51,350 nt of DNA from an uncultured Oscillospiraceae bacterium (GCA_949285935.1 CASEAH010000048.1:1-51350); one strand, 5' to 3'. Positions 28,918 through 37,217 are shown, counted from the stretch's first letter. Notes: generated from the sequence alone by a model not told the origin. A program made the numbers and translations.

Positions 28918-29008
28918 GAATATGCCCTCCTATATAAAAAATAGTTTTACCTATTGCGCACATTTAGGGGAGTAACGGCATTGGAATCTCAAGCCCCGTC
29001 AGAGCACG

Positions 29009-30217
29009 TCAACTTGTCGAAGATGTATCTTTGGCTTCCGGTGGAGCGAGAGGCTGCCCCGGCTGTCCAGGCGCCGCGGGGCGCATCCCTTTATCAGAAA
29101 GCCTTGCCGCTGTGGATTCTTTGACCAGCGTATAGATTACGGAGCATAGAGGAATGAAAATCAACATTCCCACTACCCCCAGCATACCGCCGCCAATGGT
29201 GACTGCCACCAATACCCACACGGAAGGCAGGCCCACCGAACTTCCCACCACTTTGGGATAAATCAGGTTCCCCTCCACCTGCTGGAGCACCAGGAAAAGC
29301 ACCAGGAACCACACGGCCTGGATGGGATTCTGGATGGCGATGACGAAGATCCCCACAAAGCAGCCGATAAATGCTCCAAAAACAGGGATAAGGGCGGTAA
29401 TTCCCACCAGCACGCTGATCATCAGCGCAAAGGGGAAGCCCAAAATACTCATGGCCACAAAAAACATCAGGCCAAGAATAAACGCTTCGGTAAACTGGCC
29501 CGAAAGAAACCGTGCAAAGGTACGGTTGGTGAGTCGGGCGATCCTGACGATCCGGTCCGCTTTTCCGGTGGGGAGCCAGGCGTACAGCAGGTTGGCCGCA
29601 CCTGCCGCCAGCTGTTCTTTCTGCGCCAGCAGATACAGAGCAAAAACCACGCTCAGCACGCCGGTAAAAACTACGCTGAAAATGGCTGCGGCAATGGAAA
29701 TGGTGGAATTGATGAGACTGCTTGCTCCTGCCTGCAGGAAGCTCATCAGAGATTGGGTGATCTTATTCCAGTCCACCTGCAGTGCCTGAAGCGCCTGGGC
29801 GATTTCAGGCCATCGGACAGAAAGCTGAGCGGTCCACTGCTGGGCGCGGGCGGCAAAAGCGGGAATCCCGGCCCGCAGGGTATCCATACTTCGTCCCAAC
29901 TCAGGAATGATCAGGAAAGTGACCACCGTCATGATCCCTGCCACCAGCAGCAGGGTCAGCAAAATGCTCACCGGGCGGCGCAGCCGGGCCGCTGCAGCTC
30001 CACTCTTCCCCGCCGGGAAAAGCAGTCCCTCGATCCGGCGCATGGGCGTATTGAGGATAAAAGCAATGGCTCCTCCTACCAGAAAAGGAAGCAGCAAGCC
30101 AAGCGCCAACTGAAAGATACGCATCGCCTGATCTGTATTATGCAGCCCCCAGTTCAGCAGTACTGCAAAAGCAATGATTCCCAACAGGGTTTTGACATTT
30201 TTTCGGTTCAGTTCCAT
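29009..30217 (-). CDS. AI-2E (YdbI/PerM) family transporter
   Basis: A 402-residue integral membrane protein of the AI-2 exporter-like superfamily. Members differ in substrate (autoinducer-2 export in TqsA, Na+/H+ exchange in others), so the substrate is unknown. About eight helices, with the family-typical PFLVGGAIAFILNTP near residue 40 and the C-terminal VEGNLIYPKVVGSSVGLPSVWVL. The C-terminal ~30 residues are Pro/Gln-rich and cytosolic. The ATG at 30217 is preferred to that at 30223, since GGGAGA lies 6-8 bases upstream. It stands alone, between the ATPase (same strand) and the divergent MATE gene. Confidence 0.9.
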   Translation of the reverse strand: MELNRKNVKTLLGIIAFAVLLNWGLHNTDQAMRIFQLALGLLLPFLVGGAIAFILNTPMRRIEGLLFPAGKSGAAAARLRRPVSILLTLLLVAGIMTVVTFLIIPELGRSMDTLRAGIPAFAARAQQWTAQLSVRWPEIAQALQALQVDWNKITQSLMSFLQAGASSLINSTISIAAAIFSVVFTGVLSVVFALYLLAQKEQLAAGAANLLYAWLPTGKADRIVRIARLTNRTFARFLSGQFTEAFILGLMFFVAMSILGFPFALMISVLVGITALIPVFGAFIGCFVGIFVIAIQNPIQAVWFLVLFLVLQQVEGNLIYPKVVGSSVGLPSVWVLVAVTIGGGMLGVVGMLIFIPLCSVIYTLVKESTAARLSDKGMRPAAPGQPGQPLAPPEAKDTSSTS

Positions 30218-30589
30218 AAGCATTCTCCCGTCAGCCGGTTTCCTTCCAGGTGACTTTTTCCGGTTCTGTGACCAGCCTGTGTAGGATTACTATATCAGTA
30301 TTTGGAATCCTTTACAACCAATATTTGTTAATGAATTATGAATCAAAGATTTTCCATCAAAATCCATAATGTTTGTAAAATATTTTACCATTTCTTTTCC
30401 ACGGTAACCCAAATTTTACATGGTAAAATATCCAAATTGCCCGATTTCTATATTCTCCCCTTTAGAACATCCATGGAAAGTTACGCGGTTTTCTCCAGGA
30501 TTTTTTGCAGGCTCTTGCCAAAAGCCCCAAAAGAGCGCAGAATAAAAAATATTTATCATTCATCAAAATAATTCAGGAGGCCGCTGCAC
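30218..30589. other. Intergenic region between AI-2E and MATE genes
   Basis: About 370 AT-rich bases holding divergent promoters and the paired GTAAAAT palindromes listed separately. Otherwise no gene is seen. Confidence 0.7.
30375..30429. promoter_or_regulatory. Paired GTAAAAT-type palindromes upstream of MATE
   Basis: GTAAAATATTTTAC (30375-30388) is a perfect 14-bp palindrome; ATTTTAC-ATG-GTAAAAT (30413-30429) is the same half-sites in the outward order with a 3-base spacer. The centres are about 40 bases apart, four helical turns. They look like twin operator sites; no cognate regulator is adjacent. Confidence 0.5.
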
Positions 30590-31918
30590 ATGTTTACCAA
30601 AAAAGATCTGGTACGACTCATTATCCCCTTAATCATCGAACAGTTGCTGGCGGTCACCATCGGTCTGGCGGATACGCTGATGGTCTCCAGTGTAGGAGAG
30701 GCTGCGGTCAGCGGGGTCTCCACCGTGGATACCATCAATATCCTTCTGATCAATATTTTTTCAGCCCTGGCCACCGGCGGCGCTATCGTAGCTTCCCAGT
30801 ATCTGGGACGGGAAGATGATTCCAGCGCCTGTATCGTTGCCAAGCAGCTGGTATATACCGTATTTGCCATTGCCGTTGCGGTAGCAGCAGTGTGCGTGCT
30901 GGCCGGCGGCCCGCTGCTGGTGCTGATTTTTGGTGCGGTGGAACCCGCCGTCATGAATAACTGCAAGATTTATTTTTTCTGGTCTGCCCTTTCTTATCCC
31001 TTTATCGCGGTTTATAATGGCGGAGCCGCGCTATTCCGCGCTATGGGCAACTCCAAAATTTCCATGTTCACCAGTCTTTTGATGAACATTATCAATGTCT
31101 GCGGCAACGCACTGCTTATTTACGGTTTTGCATTGGGGGTGGCAGGAGCCGCCATTGCATCTCTGGTTTCCCGGCTGATCGGAGCCATTCTCATCATCAC
31201 GCTCCTGCGTAACCCTCATTGCCGCATCCGCATCGAAAGTCTGACCTCCTGGGAATTCCATCCTGGTATGGTAAGCCGCATCCTCCGGGTAGGTGTGCCC
31301 AATGGAATGGAAAACGGAATGTTCCAGATCGGCAAAATCCTTGTTCAGGGTCTGGTGGCGTCCTTCGGCACCACTGCCATCGCCGCCAATGCTGTAGCCA
31401 ACAGCATCGCCACCTTCACCAATATCCCGGGCGTAGCCATTGGTCTGGCCCTCATTACCGTGGTGGGACAATGCGTTGGCGCTGAGGATTATACTGCCGC
31501 CCGCAAATATATCCTGAAGCTGCTGGGTGTGGTTTATTTGTCCATGGGCGCCACCTGCGCCGTAATCTATCTGCTGCTGCCCACTTTGGTGGGATTTTTC
31601 GATCTTTCCCCGCAAACCACCGCTCTTGCTCAGGAACTGATGCGGGTCTTTCTGCTGGCCTGTATTTTCTTCTGGCCCAGTTCCTTTACCCTGCCCAACG
31701 GCCTGCGCGCCGCAGGAGATGTGCGCTTCACCATGCTGGTGTCGGTCTTTTCCATGTGGATCTTTCGGGTGGGGCTCAGCTATATTCTGGGCCGTGGCAT
31801 GGGGCTGGGGGTATCCGGCGTCTGGTTGGCCATGTATGCCGACTGGGTGTTCCGCTCCGCCGCCTTTTTCTTCCGTTTTCTCCAGGGTGGCTGGAAAAAC
31901 AGAAGCCTCGTTGCATAG
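30590..31918 (+). CDS. MATE family efflux transporter
   Basis: A 442-residue multidrug/toxic compound exporter of the MATE (DinF/NorM) superfamily, about 12 membrane helices, driven by Na+ or H+. Family features: LIIPLIIEQLLAVTIGLADTLM at the start, the ATGGAIVASQYLGR strand, and the second-half repeat with AIAANAVANSIATF and AIGLALITVVGQCVGAEDY. The ATG has AGGAGG 10 bases upstream. The gene is alone on its strand; the region before it holds two palindromes, so a distant regulator may control it. Substrate unknown. Confidence 0.93.
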   Translation: MFTKKDLVRLIIPLIIEQLLAVTIGLADTLMVSSVGEAAVSGVSTVDTINILLINIFSALATGGAIVASQYLGREDDSSACIVAKQLVYTVFAIAVAVAAVCVLAGGPLLVLIFGAVEPAVMNNCKIYFFWSALSYPFIAVYNGGAALFRAMGNSKISMFTSLLMNIINVCGNALLIYGFALGVAGAAIASLVSRLIGAILIITLLRNPHCRIRIESLTSWEFHPGMVSRILRVGVPNGMENGMFQIGKILVQGLVASFGTTAIAANAVANSIATFTNIPGVAIGLALITVVGQCVGAEDYTAARKYILKLLGVVYLSMGATCAVIYLLLPTLVGFFDLSPQTTALAQELMRVFLLACIFFWPSSFTLPNGLRAAGDVRFTMLVSVFSMWIFRVGLSYILGRGMGLGVSGVWLAMYADWVFRSAAFFFRFLQGGWKNRSLVA

Positions 31919-31939
31919 GTCATCTTTTTGTCCTATAAT
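31911..31939 (+). promoter_or_regulatory. Promoter of the DUF362 gene
   Basis: TTGCAT (31911-31916), 17-base spacer, TATAAT (31934-31939), starting inside the last codons of the MATE gene. Confidence 0.75.
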
Positions 31940-31996
31940 AGAATGGACAGCGCACCTTGTAAAAATTCCCATTAAACGATTCCAGGAGAGAAATTT

Positions 31997-33106
31997 ATGG
32001 AAAAAGCCAAAGTCTATTTTACCGACCTGCATACCAATCTGAACACCAACCTGCTGCAAAAGCTGGAAAAGCTCATTACCGCAGCCGGAATGGGCAGCAT
32101 CAATTTTCAGGACCGCTACGCCGCCATCAAAATCCACTTTGGAGAACCGGGCAACCTGGCTTACCTGCGCCCCAATTACGCCAAGGTGCTGGTAGATTTC
32201 ATCAAAGCCCGGGGAGGCAAGGCTTTCCTTACGGATTGCAACACCCTGTATGTGGGCGGAAGAAAAAACGCCCTGGATCATATGGATGCCGCCTATGCCA
32301 ACGGATTTAACCCCTTTGTCACCGGCTGCCATGTCATCATCGGCGACGGCCTCAAGGGCACCGATGAAGTGTTGGTCCCGGTGGAAGGCGGCCAATATGT
32401 GAAGGAAGCCAAAATCGGACGCGCCATTATGGACGCCGATATTTTCATTACCCTCAACCACTTCAAGGGCCATGAAGCCACCGGTTTTGGCGGTGCTCTC
32501 AAAAATATCGGTATGGGCTGCGGCTCCCGTGCCGGCAAAATGGAGATGCACAGCAGCGGCAAACCTTTTGTTCATACCCCTCTGTGCGTGGGCTGCGCCA
32601 CCTGTACCAAGGTATGTGCGCACAGTGCCATTACCGTGACAAACAAAAAAGCCTCTATCGATCACAGCAAATGCGTAGGCTGCGGCCGCTGCATTGGGGT
32701 CTGTCCCACGGATGCGGTCTGCTCTCCCAGTGATGAATCCAACGATATCCTTAACTGCAAGATCGCGGAATATTCCCGCGCCGTTCTGGATGGCCGTCCC
32801 AATTTCCATATCAGCCTGATTGTGGATGTCTCCCCCTTCTGTGACTGCCACGGCGAGAACGACTTCCCCATTATTCCTGATGTGGGGATGCTGGCTTCCT
32901 TTGACCCTGTTGCCCTGGATATGGCCTGTGTGGATCTTTGCAACCAGCAGCCCATCCTTCCCGGAAGCCGTCTGGCTAAAATGCATCCCGCTCCCGGTGC
33001 CGACCATTTCTGTGCCAATCATCCTGACACCAACTGGCGTTCCTGCCTGGATCACGCTGAGGCGTTGGGGATCGGTACCAAAGAATACCAGTTGATTACC
33101 GTTTGA
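31997..33106 (+). CDS. DUF362 domain protein with two 4Fe-4S clusters
   Basis: A 369-residue cytosolic protein. The DUF362 part (about 1-190) starts AKVYFTDLHTNLNTNLLQKL and includes the KIHFGEPGN strand and TLNHFKGHEATGFGGALKN. Next comes a bacterial ferredoxin pair: C197-x2-C200-x2-C203-x3-C207 and C226-x2-C229-x2-C232-x3-C236. After it DUF362 resumes (SLIVDVSPFCDCHGEND, DVGMLASFDPVALD). The function is unknown; the two clusters suggest electron transfer in an anaerobic redox step. It has its own promoter. The GAGAG ahead of the ATG acts as ribosome-binding site. Confidence 0.92.
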   Translation: MEKAKVYFTDLHTNLNTNLLQKLEKLITAAGMGSINFQDRYAAIKIHFGEPGNLAYLRPNYAKVLVDFIKARGGKAFLTDCNTLYVGGRKNALDHMDAAYANGFNPFVTGCHVIIGDGLKGTDEVLVPVEGGQYVKEAKIGRAIMDADIFITLNHFKGHEATGFGGALKNIGMGCGSRAGKMEMHSSGKPFVHTPLCVGCATCTKVCAHSAITVTNKKASIDHSKCVGCGRCIGVCPTDAVCSPSDESNDILNCKIAEYSRAVLDGRPNFHISLIVDVSPFCDCHGENDFPIIPDVGMLASFDPVALDMACVDLCNQQPILPGSRLAKMHPAPGADHFCANHPDTNWRSCLDHAEALGIGTKEYQLITV

Positions 33107-33134
33107 CGAAAACATCATGGAAAGCTGGGGCGCT

Positions 33135-33467
33135 CCTGTCCACAATATCCAACTTCTTTTATAGATCCTGCCCTAACCGGTAACTCCAGTCGTTCCAACC
33201 ACCTCCTCCCAAATTGCCGTTGCCTTGTCGCAGGCGGTGATGTTTTACCCCTTTCCCTGTTCTCCACCTGCGATCAGATCGTCCCTGTTCGGCTCTGATC
33301 GTTACCAAAAGGACCTGGCTGGCGGTTGTTTTATCGATGGTTGGAAGTGAAGCCAAAGCCCTTTTAGCCCATTTACCTTGAAGGGGCAGCATGGAGCCTC
33401 CGGATCGGGCGTGGGTGGGGGAAGCTTTTCCAGTTCTCCCCGACAGCGTTGCGGAACCTGTCCACAA
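33135..33467. repeat. 11-bp direct repeats bracketing a structured segment
   Basis: CCTGTCCACAA occurs at 33135-33145 and again at 33457-33467. The pair brackets the segment that holds the candidate structured RNA. It could be chance or a scar of an insertion. Confidence 0.3.
33193..33346. ncRNA. Candidate structured RNA (strand unresolved)
   Basis: Several complementary arms nest in 154 bases: TTCCAACCA (33193-33201) with TGGTTGGAA (33338-33346) closes the domain; inside are TCGCAGGCGG (33228-33237) with CCACCTGCGA (33264-33273, one mismatch) and TCAGA (33274-33278) with TCTGA (33294-33298). The pattern looks like a closed multi-stem RNA domain. A plus-strand terminator follows at 33476. 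No known RNA family is recognised and no promoter is sure. A 102-codon minus-strand frame (33159-33467) covers it but matches nothing I know. Confidence 0.3.
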
Positions 33468-33475
33468 GATATTTT

Positions 33476-33517
33476 AAGCGCCTGCTGTGCGGCTTCTGCC
33501 GCCGGGAGGCGCTTTTT
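33476..33517 (+). terminator. Plus-strand terminator, parent transcript unclear
   Basis: AAGCGCCT (33476-33483) pairs with AGGCGCTT (33507-33514) around an inner GCGGC-TTCT-GCCGC hairpin, then TTTTT. It is 370 bases past the DUF362 stop, so either that mRNA has a long 3' tail or an RNA of its own ends here. Confidence 0.75.
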
Positions 33518-33556
33518 CCTTTCTAAAAGTGAAGGCTATGGCCCATGATTTTGGTA

Positions 33557-33739
33557 CTAAGCAGAAATCATATTAAGTGTGTCTGTTACTTCCTGAACCG
33601 CACTCTCGGGCTCCACCGGAAGAGCATCATGGGATTGTTCTTTAGCTGCCTCATGGAACATGGGACTATAGCCGGGAGGTAAACCTTTTTTATGATTTCC
33701 CTGCCTGTAAGATCCCGCAGCCTGGCACTTTCCCTCTTT
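33557..33739 (-). pseudogene. Possible decayed gene fragment
   Basis: An open minus-strand frame of 60 codons without a proper start. It ends in a protein-like tail (KGLPPGYSPMFHEAAKEQ, later PVEPESAVQEVTDTLNMISA, then TAG). No family recognised. It may be the 3' end of a gene whose front has been lost; chance cannot be excluded. Confidence 0.25.
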
Positions 33740-33838
33740 CTATCTCAGGAATTTGCCGAAACACGTCTGCACAATGGGTATTGTATCGGTCGGGTCGAAA
33801 CGGACAGGCTTTTAAATCTGGTTTTCCCAAAATTCCCC

Positions 33839-33867
33839 TTGACATTTTTGCAGTTTTGATAGATAAT
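33839..33867 (+). promoter_or_regulatory. Promoter of tRNA-Gly
   Basis: Consensus TTGACA (33839-33844), 17-base spacer, GATAAT (33862-33867), 12 bases before the tRNA. Confidence 0.85.
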
Positions 33868-33879
33868 AATTAAGCTGAC

Positions 33880-33953
33880 GCGGACGTAGTTTAATGGCAG
33901 AACTCCAGCTTCCCAAGCTGGTCGCGCGAGTTCGATTCTCGTCGTCCGCTCCA
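33880..33953 (+). tRNA. tRNA-Gly (anticodon CCC)
   Basis: 74 bases including an encoded CCA. The acceptor stem GCGGACG pairs with CGTCCGC, the anticodon stem CCAGC/GCTGG encloses TTCCCAA, giving anticodon CCC for GGG codons, and the T arm has GTTCGATTC. It is a single gene with its own strong promoter and terminator. It is not accompanied by an integrase, so there is no sign of use as an attachment site. Confidence 0.96.
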
Positions 33954-33954
33954 T

Positions 33955-33994
33955 GTCGGAGCAAGCCTTACATGGCTTGTTCCGACTTATTTTA
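33955..33994 (+). terminator. Terminator of tRNA-Gly
   Basis: A 13-bp stem (33955-33967 with 33974-33986, one G-U pair), 6-base loop, then TTATTTTA. Confidence 0.9.
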
Positions 33995-34134
33995 TACCTC
34001 AGAACAAACTCTCGCCGCTGCTCCTCCTTTCCAGTTGCGGTCCACTCTGTTGGGCTCACAGCCGGTGTGCCGCCTTACGGGCGGCTCTTCCTCGGAAATG
34101 GGAAAACATCGATTTTAGCTGCTCTCCCAAGAAG

Positions 34135-34166
34135 AAAGACATCTGCCTCAGGCAGATGTCTTTTTT
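34135..34166 (+). terminator. Orphan intrinsic terminator
   Basis: A perfect 13-bp stem (34135-34147 with 34151-34163), TCA loop and six T. It is 180 bases past the tRNA, which has its own terminator, and no gene lies between. It may end a small RNA or back up the tRNA terminator. Confidence 0.8.
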
Positions 34167-34784
34167 AGATTCCGCAACCCAGGCGGCCCCACCCGGGCGA
34201 TTCAAATGTTCAGCAGAAATAAATTCCGTATGGGAAGAGGTTTTACCTGCTGCAAAACACTTATTACCGCACCGCTGGACTTTGGCTGGATGGAAAGCCT
34301 TTCTGTGGATTTTTACCATGTGGAAAGATCGATTTTAACCGTCCCTTCCACATTGGAACAGACGATATAACACCTGTTCCACTTTTTGCAAAAGTGAGAA
34401 TTCGCTGATTCTGCTGCTCCTTCTCCCCATTCCCCAGACACGCTTGGCCATCCTGTCTGGCTGTAAGAGTCTTCGCTGCAACCGGTTGCCGCTGCCCCTC
34501 CTCTTTTCCCCAATGGACGTCCGGCAGGCGGCTTTTTCTGGTCAGGATCAGTTTCCATTTCCCTTTAGGCCAGCTCGAGCCCGGAGTCGATTTGGCCTCC
34601 GGGCTTTCTCTTACCCCAAGTTTCTTACCCACACTATGGATATTATTTTTTAACCGGCCGCGAGGCAGCATACTGTATTCCGGCCTCTCAACAAGGCCAG
34701 CATGCAGTTTTTCTTACCGAACCACCCCTGCTTACCAATAAATCAGACTGGAAAGAGAAATTTGTTTTCCCTCCTCTGCCATGG
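34167..34784. other. Gene-free stretch before the lipoprotein gene
   Basis: About 620 bases. A minus-strand 135-codon frame (34264-34671) is rich in Lys/Gly/Pro/Ser, with no family and no ribosome-binding site; I do not take it as a gene. No RNA or repeat family is seen. Confidence 0.5.
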
Positions 34785-34790
34785 TATACT
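34782..34790 (+). promoter_or_regulatory. Extended -10 promoter of the lipoprotein gene
   Basis: TGGTATACT (TATACT at 34785-34790), an extended -10, about 50 bases before the ATG; the -35 is weak. Confidence 0.5.
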
Positions 34791-34842
34791 GGAACCATAA
34801 AGAAAGAGCATAAAAAAACATACTCGAAGGCAGGGAAAATTC

Positions 34843-35391
34843 ATGAGAAAAACATGGATATTTATTTTGATAATCCTAACCCTGGTTCTCTGTGGTACCG
34901 CCTGCCAGAAACAGCAAACTTCCTCTGTTTACAAAGTACTGAAAAATGAAACAACTTATACCGTAGATCCGGAACAAGGAACGATTTCCGACGGGACCTA
35001 TATTTATTATTTTTCTGTTCAGGCCAACCCGAATCAAACCAGAATGGAAATCACCTATCCCGATGGTTCCTCCTATTGGTGGGTCTCCGATGAACATGGC
35101 GGCTACGGTGGGTTCAGCGACGATTACGATCCTGAACGGTTTGCCGATGGCTTCATTTTGACGGACGTTCTGGAAAGCGGTCAGCCCCGGCGCTCTTCTT
35201 CCTCCGGCGCAGGATGGTCCATTCTCCTGATTCCATTGGGTCTGTGGAATCTTATATGGCCCTATTCCTCCTGGTATTTGAGCCATGGCTGGCGGTATAA
35301 AAACGCGGAGCCGTCTGAAGCGGCTCTGGCCCTTAACCGCATCGGGGGCGCTGTGCTGCTGGCAGCGGGGCTCATCCTGCTGCTGGCATGA
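34843..35391 (+). CDS. Lipoprotein with C-terminal membrane domain (DUF6199-like)
   Basis: A 182-residue protein. The N-terminus MRKTWIFILIILTLVLCGTAC is a lipoprotein-type signal with Cys at 21. A soluble, Tyr/Ser-rich domain follows (about 22-115, with YPDGSSYWWVSDEHGGYGG). The C-terminal ~60 residues have two hydrophobic segments flanking WYLSHGWRYKNAEPSEAALALNRIGG, which resembles my recollection of DUF6199; this name is tentative. A lipoprotein head joined to membrane helices is unusual. It stands alone with its own promoter; function unknown. Confidence 0.75.
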   Translation: MRKTWIFILIILTLVLCGTACQKQQTSSVYKVLKNETTYTVDPEQGTISDGTYIYYFSVQANPNQTRMEITYPDGSSYWWVSDEHGGYGGFSDDYDPERFADGFILTDVLESGQPRRSSSSGAGWSILLIPLGLWNLIWPYSSWYLSHGWRYKNAEPSEAALALNRIGGAVLLAAGLILLLA

Positions 35392-35714
35392 GTTTTTCGC
35401 ATGCCGTCGGTATCCCCATCAGGGCATCATTATAGTGAGGCTGGACGGATGCCTCCTCCTCCCCGGACGGGCATCTGCAGATACAGTCGGGATCGCTTCG
35501 CCGTTCAAAAGCTTTCTTTTTTCTCCTACCCGGAAGCACTGTAACAAAGCCTGTAATCTCAGATTATCCCAATGGAGTTTGCTGGCTGGGGCTGCTTCAG
35601 GCAACCTTCTTTTCGGGAATTTGGCAGACAGAAAATATTTCGGGGGAACTCAAAGCAAATTTTTTTCCTTCCAGAGAATTTCTGCAAAAGGTTCACGGCA
35701 GGATGCACAAAGCT
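35392..35714. other. Gene-free stretch between lipoprotein and pduL terminator
   Basis: About 320 bases; minus-strand frames are short and without ribosome-binding sites. Nothing recognised. Confidence 0.55.
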
Positions 35715-35756
35715 AAAAAGAGCCTGGGAAATCCACCGGATTTTCCAGGCTCTTTT
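35715..35756 (-). terminator. Terminator of pduL (bidirectional form)
   Basis: AAAGAGCCTGG-AAATCC pairs with GGATTT-CCAGGCTCTTT, one mismatch, T-rich on both sides. It lies about 30 bases past the pduL stop. Confidence 0.85.
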
Positions 35757-35782
35757 CGTATTTAAAAGGTTTGAATGGGGTT

Positions 35783-36352
35783 TTATTTAACGATTTCGCC
35801 GTAGACCTCTCCGGAGAGCGCACCGGCATTGGCCTCGTCGGTATCCAGATGGACAGCGGTGGAGAATTTGGGAGAAACCCGTACCACCACATCGCCCAGC
35901 ACCATGGCGCGGCCGGTGCCGTCAATCTTCAGGGAGACAATTTCCTTATCTGTTACTCCCAGCTTGGCAGCATCCTCGGGGGTGGTATGCAGATGCCGTT
36001 TGGCAACGATAACGCCTTCGGTGATCTCCACCTCGCCGGCAGGTCCCACCAGCTTGCAGCCGGCGCTTCCCGCAATATCGCCAGACTCCCGGATGGGTGC
36101 CTGAACACCGATGGAACGGGCGTCGGTCAGGGAGAGCTCCACCTGAGTATCTTTACGGGTGGGTCCCAGAATGGAGACGCCGCTGAGGGTCCGCTTGGGG
36201 CCCACCACGTCTACCCGCTCCATGCAGGCAAACTGCCCGGGCTGAGAAAGGTCCTTTTTGGGAGTCAGCACCGCCTCAGGGCCAAAAAGAATCTTCAGAT
36301 GCTCCTCGGTGACATGAACATGGCGGGCAGATGTTTCGACCAGAACTTTCAT
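35783..36352 (-). CDS. pduL: Phosphate propanoyltransferase (PduL-type phosphotransacylase)
   Basis: Zinc enzyme exchanging CoA and phosphate on acyl groups (propanoyl- or acetyl-CoA to acyl-phosphate). 189 residues with the tandem PduL domains: ARHVHVTEEH near the start and AKRHLHTTPEDA near two-thirds, whose histidines bind zinc. The first ATG of the long frame is far upstream; the ATG at 36352 has GGAGGTAAAG in front. It lacks the extra N-terminal targeting helix of microcompartment PduL. No microcompartment shell gene or ackA is nearby, so it probably acts as a stand-alone phosphotransacetylase in fermentation. Confidence 0.92.
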   Translation of the reverse strand: MKVLVETSARHVHVTEEHLKILFGPEAVLTPKKDLSQPGQFACMERVDVVGPKRTLSGVSILGPTRKDTQVELSLTDARSIGVQAPIRESGDIAGSAGCKLVGPAGEVEITEGVIVAKRHLHTTPEDAAKLGVTDKEIVSLKIDGTGRAMVLGDVVVRVSPKFSTAVHLDTDEANAGALSGEVYGEIVK

Positions 36353-36644
36353 AACTTTACCTCCAACAGAAAGAAATGCGTAAATTTCCTCAACCATTTT
36401 ACCACACCTGCCGCAGAATGCAACTCCCAATCCCGGGAATGCGTCAAAAGAATCGTTTTTCTGTCACCCAGCGGCGGAATTCTGCCCATGCCCCCCATAT
36501 ATACTAAAATAGGATTTGTCCCGGCAGCTCTTGCGCCTTTTTTTCCAGGGCATTATAATGATTTCATATCCGCTTCTTGGGCGGAGCAGAGTTTTCCGGG
36601 GAAAGCGGACCCATGCTTCTTTCCGGTCAAGGAGGCGTCAGAAA

Positions 36645-37217
36645 ATGGAACACTATGAAACAATGGAACAGCTGCGCGAGGAAGTCCTGCAATGCCAGCG
36701 CTGCGGCCTTTGTCAGGGACGGCACAATGTGGTGTTTGGCACAGGAAACCCTCATGCCGGCGTGCTGTTTGTAGGGGAAGGCCCCGGTGAGCAGGAGGAT
36801 CTGCGGGGAGAGCCCTTTGTAGGGCGGAGCGGCCAGCTGCTGGACAAAATGCTGGACTATGTGGGACTTTCCCGCCAGAATGATTTTTTTATCGCCAATA
36901 TGGTCAAATGCAGACCCCCTCAGAACCGTGATCCGTCCAAGGATGAGGTGGCAATGTGTATGGATTGGCTGCGCAGCCAATCCCGTCTGATCGCTCCCCG
37001 AATCATTGTGTGCCTTGGACGAATCGCCGCCATTTCCCTCATTGACCCCGGCTTCAAGGTTACCCGGCAGCACGGTCAGTTTTATGAAAAAAGCGGGATC
37101 CTTTTTATGGGAACCTATCACCCGGCGGCTCTTCTCCGTTATCCCTCCAACAAAGCTGCCGCCATGGAGGATCTCACGGCACTTCGGGCAAAAATGGAGG
37201 AATTGGGGCTTAAATAA
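36645..37217 (+). CDS. Uracil-DNA glycosylase, family 4 (4Fe-4S)
   Basis: Removes uracil from DNA arising by cytosine deamination. 190 residues. Cluster cysteines C17 and C20 are followed by C89 and C105, the C-x2-C ... C-x15-C pattern of family 4. The active-site loop is VGEGPGEQED (43-52), followed by GRSGQLLDKML, and the DNA-intercalation motif is TYHPAALLR near the C-terminus. The start ATG at 36645 has AAGGAGG upstream, in place of the longer frame from 36516. It is 85 bases before the P-loop gene, probably one transcript. Confidence 0.94.
   Translation: MEHYETMEQLREEVLQCQRCGLCQGRHNVVFGTGNPHAGVLFVGEGPGEQEDLRGEPFVGRSGQLLDKMLDYVGLSRQNDFFIANMVKCRPPQNRDPSKDEVAMCMDWLRSQSRLIAPRIIVCLGRIAAISLIDPGFKVTRQHGQFYEKSGILFMGTYHPAALLRYPSNKAAAMEDLTALRAKMEELGLK

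Noticed and set aside
31031-33145. Minus-strand open frame of 704 codons
   Set aside because: Antisense of the MATE and DUF362 genes, both with clear motifs and ribosome-binding sites.
33745-34059. Minus-strand 104-codon frame across the tRNA
   Set aside because: It runs antisense through tRNA-Gly, a common source of false hypothetical proteins.
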